Counted from the first letter of the stretch, positions 36,937-46,269 are shown. The stretch: DNA of 64,000 nucleotides from Bacteroidales bacterium (GCA_017519185.1 JAFWSX010000025.1:1-64000); one strand, 5' to 3'. Numbers and translations are program-made. Notes: generated by a model from the sequence alone, not told the origin.

Positions 36937-38475
36937 ATGACAGATTACTCTATGAACGCCAACCTGCTGGAAAGGGCGCTCGACAAGCCGTGCAGCGCTT
37001 TCACAAGGCAGGACCTGATTGATTTTTGCATAGCCAACAAAGTTGAATTCGTCAATTTCCACTATTGCAGTTTCGACGGAAAGTTCAAGACGCTGAATTT
37101 CGTGATCCACAGCCTGGAACATCTCGAAAATATCCTGACTGCCGGAGAGCGGGTGGACGGGAGCAACCTTTTCCCGTTCATCAAGGCGGGTGAGAGCGAT
37201 CTGTACGTTATTCCCAAATACAAGACGGCCTTCCTGAATCCATTCAGCGAGGTTCCGACTCTCGACTTGCTCTGTTCATATTACGGCCGCGACGGAAAGC
37301 CGTATGAGAGTTCTCCAGAATATATCCTTCACAAGGCTCATCAGGCACTCACAGCCGCTACAGGGCTGAAGATGCAGGCTATGGGCGAGCTGGAGCATTA
37401 CGTCATCAGCGAGAAGGAGGATATGTATCCTGTGCCTGACCAGAAAGGTTATCACGAAAGCGCACCTTTCAACAAGTCGACGGAATACCGCAACGAGGCA
37501 ATGCGCCTTATCGCGCAGTCCGGCGGCAAGATCAAGTACGGACACAGTGAGGTGGGCAATTTCTGCCAGGACGGCAAGAATTACGAGCAGAACGAGATTG
37601 AGTTTCTGCCGGTCGATATCGAAGATGCTGCAGACCAGCTGGTGATAGCCAAATGGATTATGCGCGAGCTGGCCTACAAGCGTGGTCTTACCATTACTTT
37701 CGCCCCCAAGATTACTGCAGGCCAGGCCGGAAGCGGACTGCACGTGCATATGAAGTTCACCCGCGACGGCCGCAGCGTGATGGTAAAGGATGTGAATGTC
37801 CCTGCAGATGCAGGTGACGGCAAGGTCAATCTCACTGAGGAATGCCGCAGGGCGATCGCAGGCCTTATGATTGCCGGAACTTCTCTTCCTGCCTTCGGCA
37901 ATCCTAATCCTCTTTCATATCTGCGTCTTGTTCCCAACCAGGAGGCTCCTACTTCTCTCTGCTGGTCGTTCAGCAACCGCAGCGCGTTGGTGCGCATTCC
38001 TTTGGGATGGGCCGGATGCAGTGATATGGCCGAGCAGGTCAACGGGCCGCAGAAGGCTGCGGATGTGGATTTCAGCAAGAAGCAGACTTTCGAATGGCGC
38101 GCTTCTGACGGATGTGCTGACATATATATGCTTATGGCAGCCCTTTGCGCCGCTGTCCGTCACGGTTTCGAAGTGCCTGAGGCTCTCGACGTAGCCGACA
38201 GAACATATGTAGGCCTTGGCGTAGACATCCACGACAAGAAAAACACCGCGCTGGCTGAATCGCTGGAGCAGCTGCCTGATTCCTGCGTGGGCGCTGCCGC
38301 CGAGCTTGATAAGGACCGTGCCATCTACACTGCAAAAGGTGTATTCTCCGACAGTATCGTAGACTATCTCGAGCGTTATCTTCGTGAGTTCGATGACGCC
38401 CGGCTGCGCGAAGCCATCTCAGGCAGCAAGGCGCTTACGATGGACCTTGTCGAGAAGAATCTGCACGTAGGATAG
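36937..38475 (+). CDS. glnA: Glutamine synthetase
   Basis: The 512-residue enzyme makes glutamine from glutamate and ammonia with ATP. The N-terminal beta-grasp region (about 15-110) and the catalytic domain are seen, with the metal/glutamate motif GSGLHVHMKF, the upstream EIEFLPVD acid cluster and the late NRSALVRIP arginine segment. Its sequence departs from the enteric GlnA pattern (I see no adenylylation-site NLYDLP block), so it is a divergent type I enzyme. It is 10 bases after DUF1015. Its 3' end overlaps the convergent PAP2 gene by 41 bases. Confidence 0.85.
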   Translation: MTDYSMNANLLERALDKPCSAFTRQDLIDFCIANKVEFVNFHYCSFDGKFKTLNFVIHSLEHLENILTAGERVDGSNLFPFIKAGESDLYVIPKYKTAFLNPFSEVPTLDLLCSYYGRDGKPYESSPEYILHKAHQALTAATGLKMQAMGELEHYVISEKEDMYPVPDQKGYHESAPFNKSTEYRNEAMRLIAQSGGKIKYGHSEVGNFCQDGKNYEQNEIEFLPVDIEDAADQLVIAKWIMRELAYKRGLTITFAPKITAGQAGSGLHVHMKFTRDGRSVMVKDVNVPADAGDGKVNLTEECRRAIAGLMIAGTSLPAFGNPNPLSYLRLVPNQEAPTSLCWSFSNRSALVRIPLGWAGCSDMAEQVNGPQKAADVDFSKKQTFEWRASDGCADIYMLMAALCAAVRHGFEVPEALDVADRTYVGLGVDIHDKKNTALAESLEQLPDSCVGAAAELDKDRAIYTAKGVFSDSIVDYLERYLREFDDARLREAISGSKALTMDLVEKNLHVG

Positions 38476-39070
38476 CAAGTCTAATCAGAAATTTGTAGAG
38501 CCAGTAGCAGGCGTCGGCGAAGATGATGCCGCAAAGGATGCCTGTGAGTACGTCAATGGGGTAGTGGTGTCCCAGATACGAGCGGCTGTAGCACACTAGC
38601 AGCGCCCATATCATTGATACTGCCGTCCAAATCCTGCGTTTTAAAATCATTGAAGTCAACAGAGCGAATCCTATGGTGTTGGCGGCGTGACCGGAGAAGA
38701 ATCCGTAGGGATTGCCGGCTCCGGCGATGAGCCGCACCAGACCGCCGATTTCAGGGTCAAGTCCCGGCCTGGGCCTGCAGACTGCGTTACGGACTAAGTG
38801 GGATACGTGGTCAGTGAAAATATAGCAGACAAGTACCGACACAACTGCGGCAAGCCCGGCCTTCCACATTTTCAATCCAGTGCCTTCCCTGCTTAAAAGG
38901 CTGCGTCTGGAGTATGATTTGGGAATAAAAACGGCTATCGTGACAAGGATATACAGCGGGAACCATATGTAGACCTTCGACATTGTCGTCATAAACTGGT
39001 CAGCCCACGGCGACGTCCAGTGATTGATGGCCAGAAGCAGTTGCTTGTCGAGGTCGATAAGCCGTTCCAT
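38435..39070 (-). CDS. PAP2-family membrane phosphatase
   Basis: The 211-residue protein has about five membrane segments and the three-part PAP2 phosphatase signature: RNAVCRPRPG, FFSGHAAN and SRSYLGHHYPIDVLTG, where the two His residues in the last blocks act in catalysis. Such enzymes remove phosphate from lipids, for example undecaprenyl pyrophosphate or lipid A; the substrate is not clear here. It is the last of a minus-strand run with gcvT and the SPOR lipoprotein gene. Confidence 0.9.
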   Translation of the reverse strand: MERLIDLDKQLLLAINHWTSPWADQFMTTMSKVYIWFPLYILVTIAVFIPKSYSRRSLLSREGTGLKMWKAGLAAVVSVLVCYIFTDHVSHLVRNAVCRPRPGLDPEIGGLVRLIAGAGNPYGFFSGHAANTIGFALLTSMILKRRIWTAVSMIWALLVCYSRSYLGHHYPIDVLTGILCGIIFADACYWLYKFLIRLAILRADSSRQGPS

Positions 39071-39079
39071 AGGATTTGA

Positions 39080-40189
39080 TTACGGCCTGTAGAAAGGCAA
39101 CTTGACTACCTTTGCCTTGAGCAGACGGCCGCGCACGCTGATGAAGATTTCGCTGTCGACAGCCTTATGCGCTGCATCGACGTAGCCCAGGCCGATGGCC
39201 TTCTTCACAGAGGGACCCATAGTTCCGGAGGTGACGTGACCGATGACAGCACCCTCTGCGTCAAAGATGTCGTAGCCGTGGCGGGCGATGCCTTTGTCCA
39301 CAAGTTCGAAGCCCACCAGGCGGCGCTTGATGCCGTCAGCCTTGAGCTTCTCCATATACGCACGGTCGATGAAGTCGCCTTTGGCATCGTTGAATTTGGT
39401 AATCCAGCCGAGGCCTGCCTCGAGAGGAGAAGTAGTGTCATCGATGTCGTTGCCGTAGAGGCAGAAACCCATTTCCAGACGGAGGGTATCGCGCGCTCCG
39501 AGGCCTATCGGCTTGATGCCGAATTCTTCGCCAGCCTCGAACACTGCCTTCCACAGCTTGTCACCGTCTTCGTTGGCGACATAGATCTCGCATCCGCCGC
39601 TGCCGGTGTAGCCGGTGGTTGAGAGGATGGCGTCGTGGATGCCGGCGATGTCGACTTTCTGGAAAGTGTAGTATTCCATCGACATAATGTCCTGCTTGCA
39701 TATCTTCTGCATAGCTTCCATAGCCTTGGGACCCTGCACGGCAAGCTGACAGATTTCGTCGGAAGCGTTGTAGAGTTCCTTGCCCGGAGTCATTCCGAAC
39801 TTGTCGGCAAAGCTGCACAGGTGCTGCCAGTCCTTGTCGATGTTGGCCGCATTCACTGCCAGAAGATAGGTCTTTTCATCTATGCAGTAAACGATGAGGT
39901 CGTCGACGATGCCTCCGCGACCGTTGGGCAGGCAGGTATACTGGGCCTTGCCGGGGAAGAGGACAGACACGTCGTTGGAAGTCACATATTGAAGGAAAGC
40001 CGTAGCAGAAGGGCCCTTCACCCAGATTTCTCCCATATGGGACACGTCAAACACACCCACGCCGTTGCGAACGGTAGTGTGCTCGTCGTTGATTCCGGTA
40101 TATTCGATAGGCATCAGATAGCCGGCAAAAGGGGCCATCTTGGCGCCCAGGGCTATGTGTTTTTCTGTAAATACGGTTTTCTTTTCCAT
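39080..40189 (-). CDS. gcvT: Aminomethyltransferase (glycine cleavage T protein)
   Basis: GcvT takes the aminomethyl group from the H protein and passes the methylene to tetrahydrofolate, releasing ammonia. The 369-residue protein shows the family blocks [22 protein letters not shown] near the N terminus, [14 protein letters not shown] in the middle and [18 protein letters not shown] toward the C-terminal third. No gcvH or gcvP is near, which is common in Bacteroidota. The gene lies 3 bases after the SPOR lipoprotein gene. Confidence 0.96.
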   Translation of the reverse strand: MEKKTVFTEKHIALGAKMAPFAGYLMPIEYTGINDEHTTVRNGVGVFDVSHMGEIWVKGPSATAFLQYVTSNDVSVLFPGKAQYTCLPNGRGGIVDDLIVYCIDEKTYLLAVNAANIDKDWQHLCSFADKFGMTPGKELYNASDEICQLAVQGPKAMEAMQKICKQDIMSMEYYTFQKVDIAGIHDAILSTTGYTGSGGCEIYVANEDGDKLWKAVFEAGEEFGIKPIGLGARDTLRLEMGFCLYGNDIDDTTSPLEAGLGWITKFNDAKGDFIDRAYMEKLKADGIKRRLVGFELVDKGIARHGYDIFDAEGAVIGHVTSGTMGPSVKKAIGLGYVDAAHKAVDSEIFISVRGRLLKAKVVKLPFYRP

Positions 40190-40192
40190 TAT

Positions 40193-40669
40193 CTATTCGT
40201 GATATGCTGTTGTTGTGTCATAAATCCAGACATCGTAAGGGCAGGTTTTCTCGTACTTCTTGAAATCGCCCATACTGCGCAAGGCTTCGTAGTAATCGTC
40301 TGTTCCGTTTGCGAGGATGACATCGTAGCCCGACTTGAAGCGCACTGCCGTAATGTTGTAGCCCTTGCTTTCGAGATATGCCTTGTAGTTGACGGCATTT
40401 GAAGGGACTTTGAAGCCGCCAAGAGCCACATAATAACGGTGTGAAACGGTATGCTTTGCCGCTTCCTGCTCGGCTGCGATACGCTCTGCCTCTGCCTGTG
40501 CGGCAGCGCAGGAATCATATTTGGCCTGTGCGGCAGCCGCCTCCTGCTCCAGCCTGAGAATCTCAAGGTCCTTCGATGTGGGCTTGCCCAGCATTGCGCG
40601 GAAAACATCGCAACTGCTCATCAGTATGCAGGCTGTCATCAAAACTGCAGACAATCTTAAGAATTTCAT
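40193..40669 (-). CDS. SPOR-domain lipoprotein
   Basis: The 158-residue protein has a lipoprotein signal (ILMSSC, lipidated Cys about 20), an Ala/Glu-rich helical stretch (about 38-72) and a C-terminal SPOR-like domain (RYYVALGGFK, then YNITAVRFKSGYDVILANG). SPOR domains bind peptidoglycan stripped of stem peptides, often at division sites. So it is probably an envelope protein tethered to the membrane by lipid and to the wall by the domain. It heads the gcvT-PAP2 run. Confidence 0.82.
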   Translation of the reverse strand: MKFLRLSAVLMTACILMSSCDVFRAMLGKPTSKDLEILRLEQEAAAAQAKYDSCAAAQAEAERIAAEQEAAKHTVSHRYYVALGGFKVPSNAVNYKAYLESKGYNITAVRFKSGYDVILANGTDDYYEALRSMGDFKKYEKTCPYDVWIYDTTTAYHE

Positions 40670-40693
40670 CTAAACAGGCTTTTTGTGCTTACA

Positions 40694-40725
40694 CAAAAGT
40701 AGACAATTGCGGCATCAAAGGCAAA
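40694..40725 (-). promoter_or_regulatory. Promoter of the SPOR-gcvT-PAP2 run
   Basis: On the minus strand TTTG (plus 40722-40725) and TACTTTTG (plus 40694-40701) are 20 bases apart, matching the Bacteroidota promoter. The first gene begins at 40669, about 24 bases after the -7 box. Confidence 0.72.
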
Positions 40726-40764
40726 AAAATCGTATATTTACACATAATCACACAACAACTGCGC

Positions 40765-41739
40765 ATGATAGAGAAAACTCTGACGCTCGAACACTTCGAT
40801 CCTGTAGAAATTTATGGAGTCAACAACAAAAACCTCAATCTTTTCAAGTCTCATTTCCCGAAGGTTAAAGCGGTTGCCCGGGGTTCCCAAATTGCAGTTG
40901 AGGGTGCCCAAGAGGATATTGAAGCATTTGAAGCGGCTTTCAACGCCCTCCTTTCAATCAAGGAGTCCAAGGGTGTAATCAACGAATATGACATCGACTT
41001 TCTCTTCGAGGAGAAAGGCCGCGAGGCAGAGGTGGGCAAGGTCGATATGCAGACGGCCGATGACTATATCATAGTCTACGGCAACGACGGCAAGTGCATC
41101 AAAGCCCGCACCAAGAATCAGAAACGGCTGGTCAAGGAATATTACGACAATGACCTGATTTTCGCGCTCGGCCCTGCCGGAACAGGTAAGACATATACGG
41201 CAATCGCATTGGCGGTGAGAGCCCTCAAGAACCGTGAGGTCAAGAGACTTATTCTCACCAGACCTGCCGTTGAGGCGGGGGAGAGGCTCGGTTTTCTGCC
41301 GGGCGACCTCAAGGAGAAACTAGATCCTTATCTGCAGCCGTTATACGATGCCCTGCAGGATATGATTCCGGCCAAGAAACTGCAGGCTTTCATGGAGGAC
41401 GGCACCATCCAGATCGCTCCGCTTGCATATATGCGCGGCCGCACCCTTGACCGTGCCTTCGTGATTCTCGACGAGGCGCAGAACACTTCGCTCGGGCAGC
41501 TCAAGATGTTCCTCACCCGTATGGGCAACGAGGCGAAGTTCATCATCACGGGCGACATCACCCAGATAGACCTGCCCCGCAAGAGCGATTCGGGTCTGGC
41601 GCGCGGTGTGGAACTGGTGCGTGGCATACGCGGCATCAGCGTCATCGAGTTCGGACGCGAGGACATCGTCCGCCACCCTCTTGTGACGAAAATCGTGGAT
41701 GCTTTCGAGAAAGCGTCTCAGTCAGAAACAGAGTCCTAG
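40765..41739 (+). CDS. phoH: PhoH-family ATPase
   Basis: The 324-residue protein (start at 40765; the longer frame runs into the divergent promoter) has an N-terminal part (about 1-110) and a PhoH ATPase core with Walker A GPAGTGKT (136-143), the RPAVEAGERLGFLPGD segment and Walker B VILDEAQN. PhoH/YbeZ proteins are linked to RNA metabolism together with YbeY, although the activity is poorly defined. It is convergent with apbE, 15 bases apart. Confidence 0.93.
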   Translation: MIEKTLTLEHFDPVEIYGVNNKNLNLFKSHFPKVKAVARGSQIAVEGAQEDIEAFEAAFNALLSIKESKGVINEYDIDFLFEEKGREAEVGKVDMQTADDYIIVYGNDGKCIKARTKNQKRLVKEYYDNDLIFALGPAGTGKTYTAIALAVRALKNREVKRLILTRPAVEAGERLGFLPGDLKEKLDPYLQPLYDALQDMIPAKKLQAFMEDGTIQIAPLAYMRGRTLDRAFVILDEAQNTSLGQLKMFLTRMGNEAKFIITGDITQIDLPRKSDSGLARGVELVRGIRGISVIEFGREDIVRHPLVTKIVDAFEKASQSETES

Positions 41740-41754
41740 GAAGACCTATGCTGG

Positions 41755-42789
41755 TTATTTGCTGCGTTCCGAGTCAAGGAGAAGGCCCGGGGTGTGCCAG
41801 ACTTTCATATCGTCCTGGTCTCCGTATACCAGATAGGCTTCAATGCCCTCACCAGCCAGTCGGGAAGAAATGACCTGCTTCGCCTCTTCCGTGCCGATGA
41901 CCATGAACCAGGTGGCATAAGCATCGGCAGTGGCTCCGTCGCGGGCAATGACTGTAGCGCTGAGCAGCGAATGCTTCACGGGCATCCCGGAGACAGGATC
42001 TACCGTGTGGGAATATTTCCGGCCGTCCTCGACATAGAACTTGCGGTAGTTTCCGCTGGTGACCAGGCCGCAGTCGCTGATCGACACTACATCTTGCTTC
42101 AGCGCTCCGGACACGTTGTTGCCGTCTTCGGGCTTGTCGATCCAGATGCGCCAGGGACCTCCCTGCTCGCGCTGCCCCTTGCAGACGATCTCTCCGCCCA
42201 GTTCTATGATGTAGTTGCGGCAGCCGTAGCTGTCAAGGATGTGCGCCACGACATCGCAACTGTAGCCTTGTGCGATTGCGTTGAAATTTAGTCTGCAGCG
42301 GTCGTCGGCTCTTGTCAGGAACGTCCCTTGAGGGGTCTCTTCGAAGCCGAAAAGGTCCATCCCGATGTATTTTTTCATCCCTTCGGCCATCGCGGCTTTC
42401 TGCTCAGCCGTAGCAGTGCTGTCGGCAAATCCGAAGCCCCACAGGTCGAAGAGAGGACCGGCTGACGGGTCGAATGCTCCGCCGCTTTTCTCCCAGATTT
42501 CCTTTGAAATTTTGAAGATTTCGATGAATGTTCTGTCAAGGGCAACACGTTCGCCTGCATTCACCCTTGAGAGGATGGAGCCTTTGTTGTATCCTGAGAT
42601 AGAGTTGTCGATCACCAGCAGGGCGCTGTCGATGGAGTCCTTGACTTCCTGGCGGTTGATTTTCGAAGAGAGGCTGCATTTGACTGACCAGGTGCCGCCC
42701 TGGGCGAAGCCGTCCAAAGAGACGTAGCGGTCCGTGCTGCAGGCGCAGACCGACAAAAGAAGCAGCAGTGTCAAAAACCTCGTTTTCAT
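41755..42789 (-). CDS. apbE: FAD:protein FMN transferase, lipoprotein
   Basis: ApbE attaches FMN covalently to Thr residues of exported flavoproteins such as subunits of the Na+-pumping NQR and RNF complexes. The start at 42789 gives 344 residues with a lipoprotein signal (LLLLLSVCAC, lipidated Cys about 17). The GGTWSVK start, the central FNAIAQGYSCDVVA and ELGGEIVCKG blocks and the late SHTVDPVSGMPV with A-T-A-D-A-Y-A-T are characteristic. Partners lie outside the window. Confidence 0.93.
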   Translation of the reverse strand: MKTRFLTLLLLLSVCACSTDRYVSLDGFAQGGTWSVKCSLSSKINRQEVKDSIDSALLVIDNSISGYNKGSILSRVNAGERVALDRTFIEIFKISKEIWEKSGGAFDPSAGPLFDLWGFGFADSTATAEQKAAMAEGMKKYIGMDLFGFEETPQGTFLTRADDRCRLNFNAIAQGYSCDVVAHILDSYGCRNYIIELGGEIVCKGQREQGGPWRIWIDKPEDGNNVSGALKQDVVSISDCGLVTSGNYRKFYVEDGRKYSHTVDPVSGMPVKHSLLSATVIARDGATADAYATWFMVIGTEEAKQVISSRLAGEGIEAYLVYGDQDDMKVWHTPGLLLDSERSK

Positions 42790-42865
42790 AGTCTTCGGTG
42801 GCACGATTTTGGCGCAACCGCCTGCAAATTTACAATAATTAGTTATATTTGCATTCTATAGACTT

Positions 42866-43924
42866 ATGGCCACGATGAAGAAGATTAGAGGAATAGCCTG
42901 TCTGGTTTCAGTTTTGGCAGTATGCCTTGTACTGGCATCCTGCGAGGAGAAAGCGGACCCGTCATACGAGCATATGGTTGGCGTTCCCGACTTCGAAATG
43001 GACTCTTTCCTGGCAACTTCCCAGCTCATCGAGCTTGAAGCAGAAGGCGTGGTCTATCCCGAAAAAGTCATTATCAAGTGGCTCATTCCCGAAGTTTATG
43101 AAGATACGCTTACCGGCACCAAGTTGAAGGTAAGGACTCCCGAAGAGCCGGGGAATTTCACCGTGACGCTTCAGACCAACGCCTATGGCTATTTCGAGCA
43201 GTCCACCATCAAGTCTGCAATCCTGATCGACACGACAAGTTCCCTGACCGGTCGGGTGTTCAAGGGCAGGTACATAACCGATCCGCGCGACGGACAGAAA
43301 TACCATACGACTTATGTCGACAGCCTGGAGTGGTTCGCAGAAAACCTCAAATGGGCTGGTGCAGGTGTATGCTACAATGAATGCGAAATTCTTCAACCTG
43401 TTCTCGGCAGGCTGTATACCTGGAACGAGGCCACCGGCGGTGAAGAAGGTTCCGGTCTTGCAGGCGGTCCCCAGGGTGCTTGCCCCGAAGGATGGAGCAT
43501 CCCTACAGCAGAAGACTGGGAGAATCTCGGCAAAGCCCTGAACAAAGGCGTGGAAGTTCCTTTCCTGACCAACTGGGCTGGCTTGGGCCAGAAACTCACT
43601 GTTGAAGCTTTTCTCAACGGTGCCAAGATGTGGCCTATTTCACCTGATAACAATAAATCCAACTCCGTCAACTGGAATGCCCTTCCCGCAGGTTACAGCC
43701 TGCGTTCTGGAGATATCTACCGTGATTTCAAGAGTTACGGAATGTGGTGGAGTTCTTCCCTCAGGAATGCCGACCGTGCATATTATCGGTATATCTATTT
43801 CAATGCCGACTATTGCGGCGTAAACTATGCCAGCATCGATGATGCTGCCTTCTCGGTAAGGTGCGTGAAACGCATCGATGATTTCGATCCGCACCCGCTT
43901 CCGGGAACAGTTGACGCGCAATGA
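42866..43924 (+). CDS. FISUMP-domain lipoprotein
   Basis: The 352-residue lipoprotein (signal ending LVLASC) has an N-terminal Ig-like region with a PKD-type feel (about 30-130) and a C-terminal Fibrobacter succinogenes major paralogous domain (GQKYHTTYVDSLEWFAENLKW, YTWNEATGG, CPEGWSIPTAEDWENL, WWSSSLRNADRAYYRYI, FSVRCVK). Such domains are frequent surface proteins in Bacteroidota with no settled function. An in-frame ATG at codon 4 is a possible start. A TATATTTG box at 42844-42851 is a fair -7 element. Its stop overlaps the next start in ATGA. Confidence 0.85.
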   Translation: MATMKKIRGIACLVSVLAVCLVLASCEEKADPSYEHMVGVPDFEMDSFLATSQLIELEAEGVVYPEKVIIKWLIPEVYEDTLTGTKLKVRTPEEPGNFTVTLQTNAYGYFEQSTIKSAILIDTTSSLTGRVFKGRYITDPRDGQKYHTTYVDSLEWFAENLKWAGAGVCYNECEILQPVLGRLYTWNEATGGEEGSGLAGGPQGACPEGWSIPTAEDWENLGKALNKGVEVPFLTNWAGLGQKLTVEAFLNGAKMWPISPDNNKSNSVNWNALPAGYSLRSGDIYRDFKSYGMWWSSSLRNADRAYYRYIYFNADYCGVNYASIDDAAFSVRCVKRIDDFDPHPLPGTVDAQ

Positions 43925-44391
43925 AGCCCATTCCCATATTAAGCCAGAAGCAGCAGCTCAAGATTGTCGATGCCATCGTCAAGGCAGAAGACTGCACGAG
44001 CGGCGAGATAAGGGTACACGTCGAGCCCAAGTGCAAGGCTGATCCTGTGACCCGTGCCGTGAAGGTTTTCAACCGTTTGGAGATGTACGACACAGCGGCC
44101 CGCAACGGTGTCGTAATCTATCTGGCCTACGAGTCCAGGGTGTGTGCCATAATTGGCGATGTGGCCATCAATGAAGTAATTCCGGCAGGTTTCTGGGAAG
44201 ACATACTTGCAAATATGCAGGCTGCATTCGCCAAAGGCAATTTTACTGAGGGTATCATTGGCGCCGTGGAGGCCGTGGGAGAGGCCCTTTCGGAATATTT
44301 CCCTTATCAGAGCGATGATGTGAACGAACAGCCCGACGAGATATCGTTCGGCGATGACGACGAAGACGAAATGGAAGATGAAGAAGATTAG
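43921..44391 (+). CDS. TPM-domain protein, cytoplasmic form
   Basis: The 156-residue protein carries a TPM domain (TSGEIRVHVEPK, NGVVIYLAYESRVCAIIGDVAINE, FTEGIIGAVEAVGEAL) but no signal peptide; the last 25 residues are strongly acidic. It matches the shorter of two TPM proteins that in many bacteria sit after lemA. No lemA is present here; the preceding gene encodes a FISUMP lipoprotein. Function is unknown; some TPM proteins act as phosphatases or in membrane-protein quality control. Confidence 0.85.
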   Translation: MKPIPILSQKQQLKIVDAIVKAEDCTSGEIRVHVEPKCKADPVTRAVKVFNRLEMYDTAARNGVVIYLAYESRVCAIIGDVAINEVIPAGFWEDILANMQAAFAKGNFTEGIIGAVEAVGEALSEYFPYQSDDVNEQPDEISFGDDDEDEMEDEED

Positions 44392-45208
44392 GGTTTTTGC
44401 TGTTTTCGCCATCGTAGTCTTGCTCGGAGCTTTCGCGGCCGATGCAAAGGTCCCGGAAAGGCCATATCCGCAGCGGCTGGTCAATGACCTTGCAGGTATA
44501 TTTTCAGATTCCGAACTTGCTTCCCTTGAACACAGGCTCGTCGCTTTTGACGACACGACATCCAACCAGATAGCCGTGGTGACTATGTCCGACCTTGGCG
44601 GGGATGACATCGGCCTGCTTGCGGCAGAGATAGGAGAAAAGTGGGGCGTAGGCCGCGAAAAGTCGAACAACGGCATCGTGCTGCTCATCAAGCCCAAGAC
44701 CAGTTCTTCCGGCGGCAAGGTTTTCATTTCCGTGGGCTATGGCCTGGAAGGAGCGATCCCAGATGCCATTACCAAGCGTATAATCGAGAATGAGATGATT
44801 CCCCATCTCAAGAATGGCAATGACTACTATTCTGCTGTGAATGCAGCTTTGGACGTGCTGATGCCACTGGCCTGTGGAGAGATATCGGAAAAGGATTACG
44901 ACGATGACGTCGACGACTTTGCGCTTGCCTTGCTGGTGCTGTTCCTGATCTGTGTGCTTTTCCTCGTGTTTGTTGCCGCTTCAAGCGGTGGCAGCACCAA
45001 CATCGGCAGCGGCAACAAGGGCCATAATCTGGATCTCTGGGACCTCATAGTTCTGAGTCAGCAGATGAACTCAGGCAAGGGATCATCAACCTGGGGAGGC
45101 AGCGGCCATTCAGGCGGAGGATTTGGCGGCGGCTTCGGTGGAGGTGGAGGCTTCGGAGGCTTCGGGGGCGGCCATTTCGGCGGCGCGGGAGCCGGCGGCA
45201 GCTGGTAG
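44378..45208 (+). CDS. TPM-domain membrane protein with Gly-rich tail
   Basis: I start at 44378 (276 residues) where MKKIRVFAV begins a signal peptide ending near FAADA; it overlaps the previous gene by 14 bases. A periplasmic TPM domain (about 25-170: LVNDLAGIFSD, NQIAVVTMSDLGGDD, NNGIVLLIKPK, VGYGLEGAIPDA) is followed by a membrane helix (FALALLVLFLICVLFLVFVA) and a tail of Gly, Phe and Ser repeats. This is the standard layout of the larger TPM protein of lemA-type operons. Confidence 0.88.
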   Translation: MKKIRVFAVFAIVVLLGAFAADAKVPERPYPQRLVNDLAGIFSDSELASLEHRLVAFDDTTSNQIAVVTMSDLGGDDIGLLAAEIGEKWGVGREKSNNGIVLLIKPKTSSSGGKVFISVGYGLEGAIPDAITKRIIENEMIPHLKNGNDYYSAVNAALDVLMPLACGEISEKDYDDDVDDFALALLVLFLICVLFLVFVAASSGGSTNIGSGNKGHNLDLWDLIVLSQQMNSGKGSSTWGGSGHSGGGFGGGFGGGGGFGGFGGGHFGGAGAGGSW

Positions 45209-45211
45209 CAG

Positions 45212-46111
45212 CTACATCAGGTTGTTCAGCATAGCGTAGACAGTGAGGCCTGCGATAGACTTGATTCCTGTTTTTGCGGTGATGTTCTTGCGGTGGGTGT
45301 TCACCGTGTTCATCGATATGTTCAGCATATCGGCGATTTCCTTGCTCATATAGCCTTTTGCCACAAGCACAAGGATCTCTTTTTCCCTTGAAGAGAGAGC
45401 TTCATCGCTTCGTCCGGTCTCGGCCTTGGCCTGCTGATTTTTTTTCTTCGAGCGGTCGTTGCCGTGGCCTTCCATAAAAACGGCTTCTTCCAGTACCGTG
45501 TGCCGGCCGAGGTCTTCCGCCAACTGGAAAATATCGAAGGTCAGTTCGATGATCTCTTCGGACGATATGTTCCTGGGCAGATAGCGGAATATGATCTTGG
45601 TCAGGTCGGCCAGTTTCTCCTCGATGCTGTCGTGAGCTCCGATGAAGTCTTTCCTGCTTTTTGCAATGTCCTTTGTGACGATAGGGAAGATGTTGGCTTC
45701 CTCGAAAGCGAAATGGGCTTCCACTTCAGTTTTGTAGTCGTCGAAGAAGTGTTTGAGCAGGTCTCCGTATGGGCTTCCGGCTTTGTCGGCCAGACTGTGC
45801 AGATGCCTTTCGATGTGAGGCAGCCGTTCGTCTATATAGTAGTGGTGGGATGCCCTGAGGTACTGCAGCAGAGCAGGCAGGTCCTCGTGGCTGACTTCGT
45901 GGCCGCTCGTCGTGAACCCTTCGCAGCAATAGATGTTGCATACGAAAAGAAAAAGTCCGAGACTCACTCCGTGCTCCTCGCAGACCTGGGCGATAGTTTT
46001 TCCTCCGAAGCCCATAGGGATGCCGAAGCGGGGCAGCAGGAGCAGAAGGTTGCGATTTTCAAAGATCACATCCGAGAGTTGCATTCCTGCCGAGAAGGGA
46101 GTAGTGGACAT
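45212..46111 (-). CDS. ScdA/hemerythrin-like sensor with LuxR DNA-binding domain
   Basis: The 299-residue protein (start at 46111, MSTTPFSAG, since the earlier frame is in the promoter region) joins three parts: an N-terminal helix pair like the ScdA_N/DUF542 domain (about 10-55, with the usual CCGG replaced by GFGGKT), a hemerythrin-like four-helix domain with iron-type histidines and acids (ASHHYYID, LPHIERHLHSL, HFAFEEANIFP, GRHTVLEEAVF) and a C-terminal LuxR helix-turn-helix (SSREKEILVLVAKGYMSKEIADML, NTVNTHRKNI). Hemerythrin domains bind O2 or NO on a di-iron centre, so it may be an oxygen or nitrosative-stress transcription factor. Its gene is divergent from hsp20. Confidence 0.82.
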   Translation of the reverse strand: MSTTPFSAGMQLSDVIFENRNLLLLLPRFGIPMGFGGKTIAQVCEEHGVSLGLFLFVCNIYCCEGFTTSGHEVSHEDLPALLQYLRASHHYYIDERLPHIERHLHSLADKAGSPYGDLLKHFFDDYKTEVEAHFAFEEANIFPIVTKDIAKSRKDFIGAHDSIEEKLADLTKIIFRYLPRNISSEEIIELTFDIFQLAEDLGRHTVLEEAVFMEGHGNDRSKKKNQQAKAETGRSDEALSSREKEILVLVAKGYMSKEIADMLNISMNTVNTHRKNITAKTGIKSIAGLTVYAMLNNLM

Positions 46112-46167
46112 TATTTCTTCTGTTTCGGTAACAAAAATATTAAAAAACTGCCAAAAAGTCCACAAAA

Positions 46168-46182
46168 GTGACGATTCGTCAC
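46168..46182. promoter_or_regulatory. Perfect palindrome between regulator and hsp20 genes
   Basis: GTGACGATTCGTCAC has seven-base perfect arms around one central T. It lies 57 bases upstream of the hemerythrin-LuxR start, just upstream of a likely minus-strand -7 box (TATTTTTG, plus 46132-46139), and 88 bases before hsp20. The form suits a dimeric regulator such as one of the CRP/FNR type or the neighbouring regulator itself. The protein that binds it is unknown. Confidence 0.5.
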
Positions 46183-46269
46183 CATTTTCGGGGTGGGCAC
46201 AGGGTTTGAGTATACTTGGTTTCGAAAAGCGAAAAACAAAGAACATTTAAAGAATAGGAGACATTAAAA

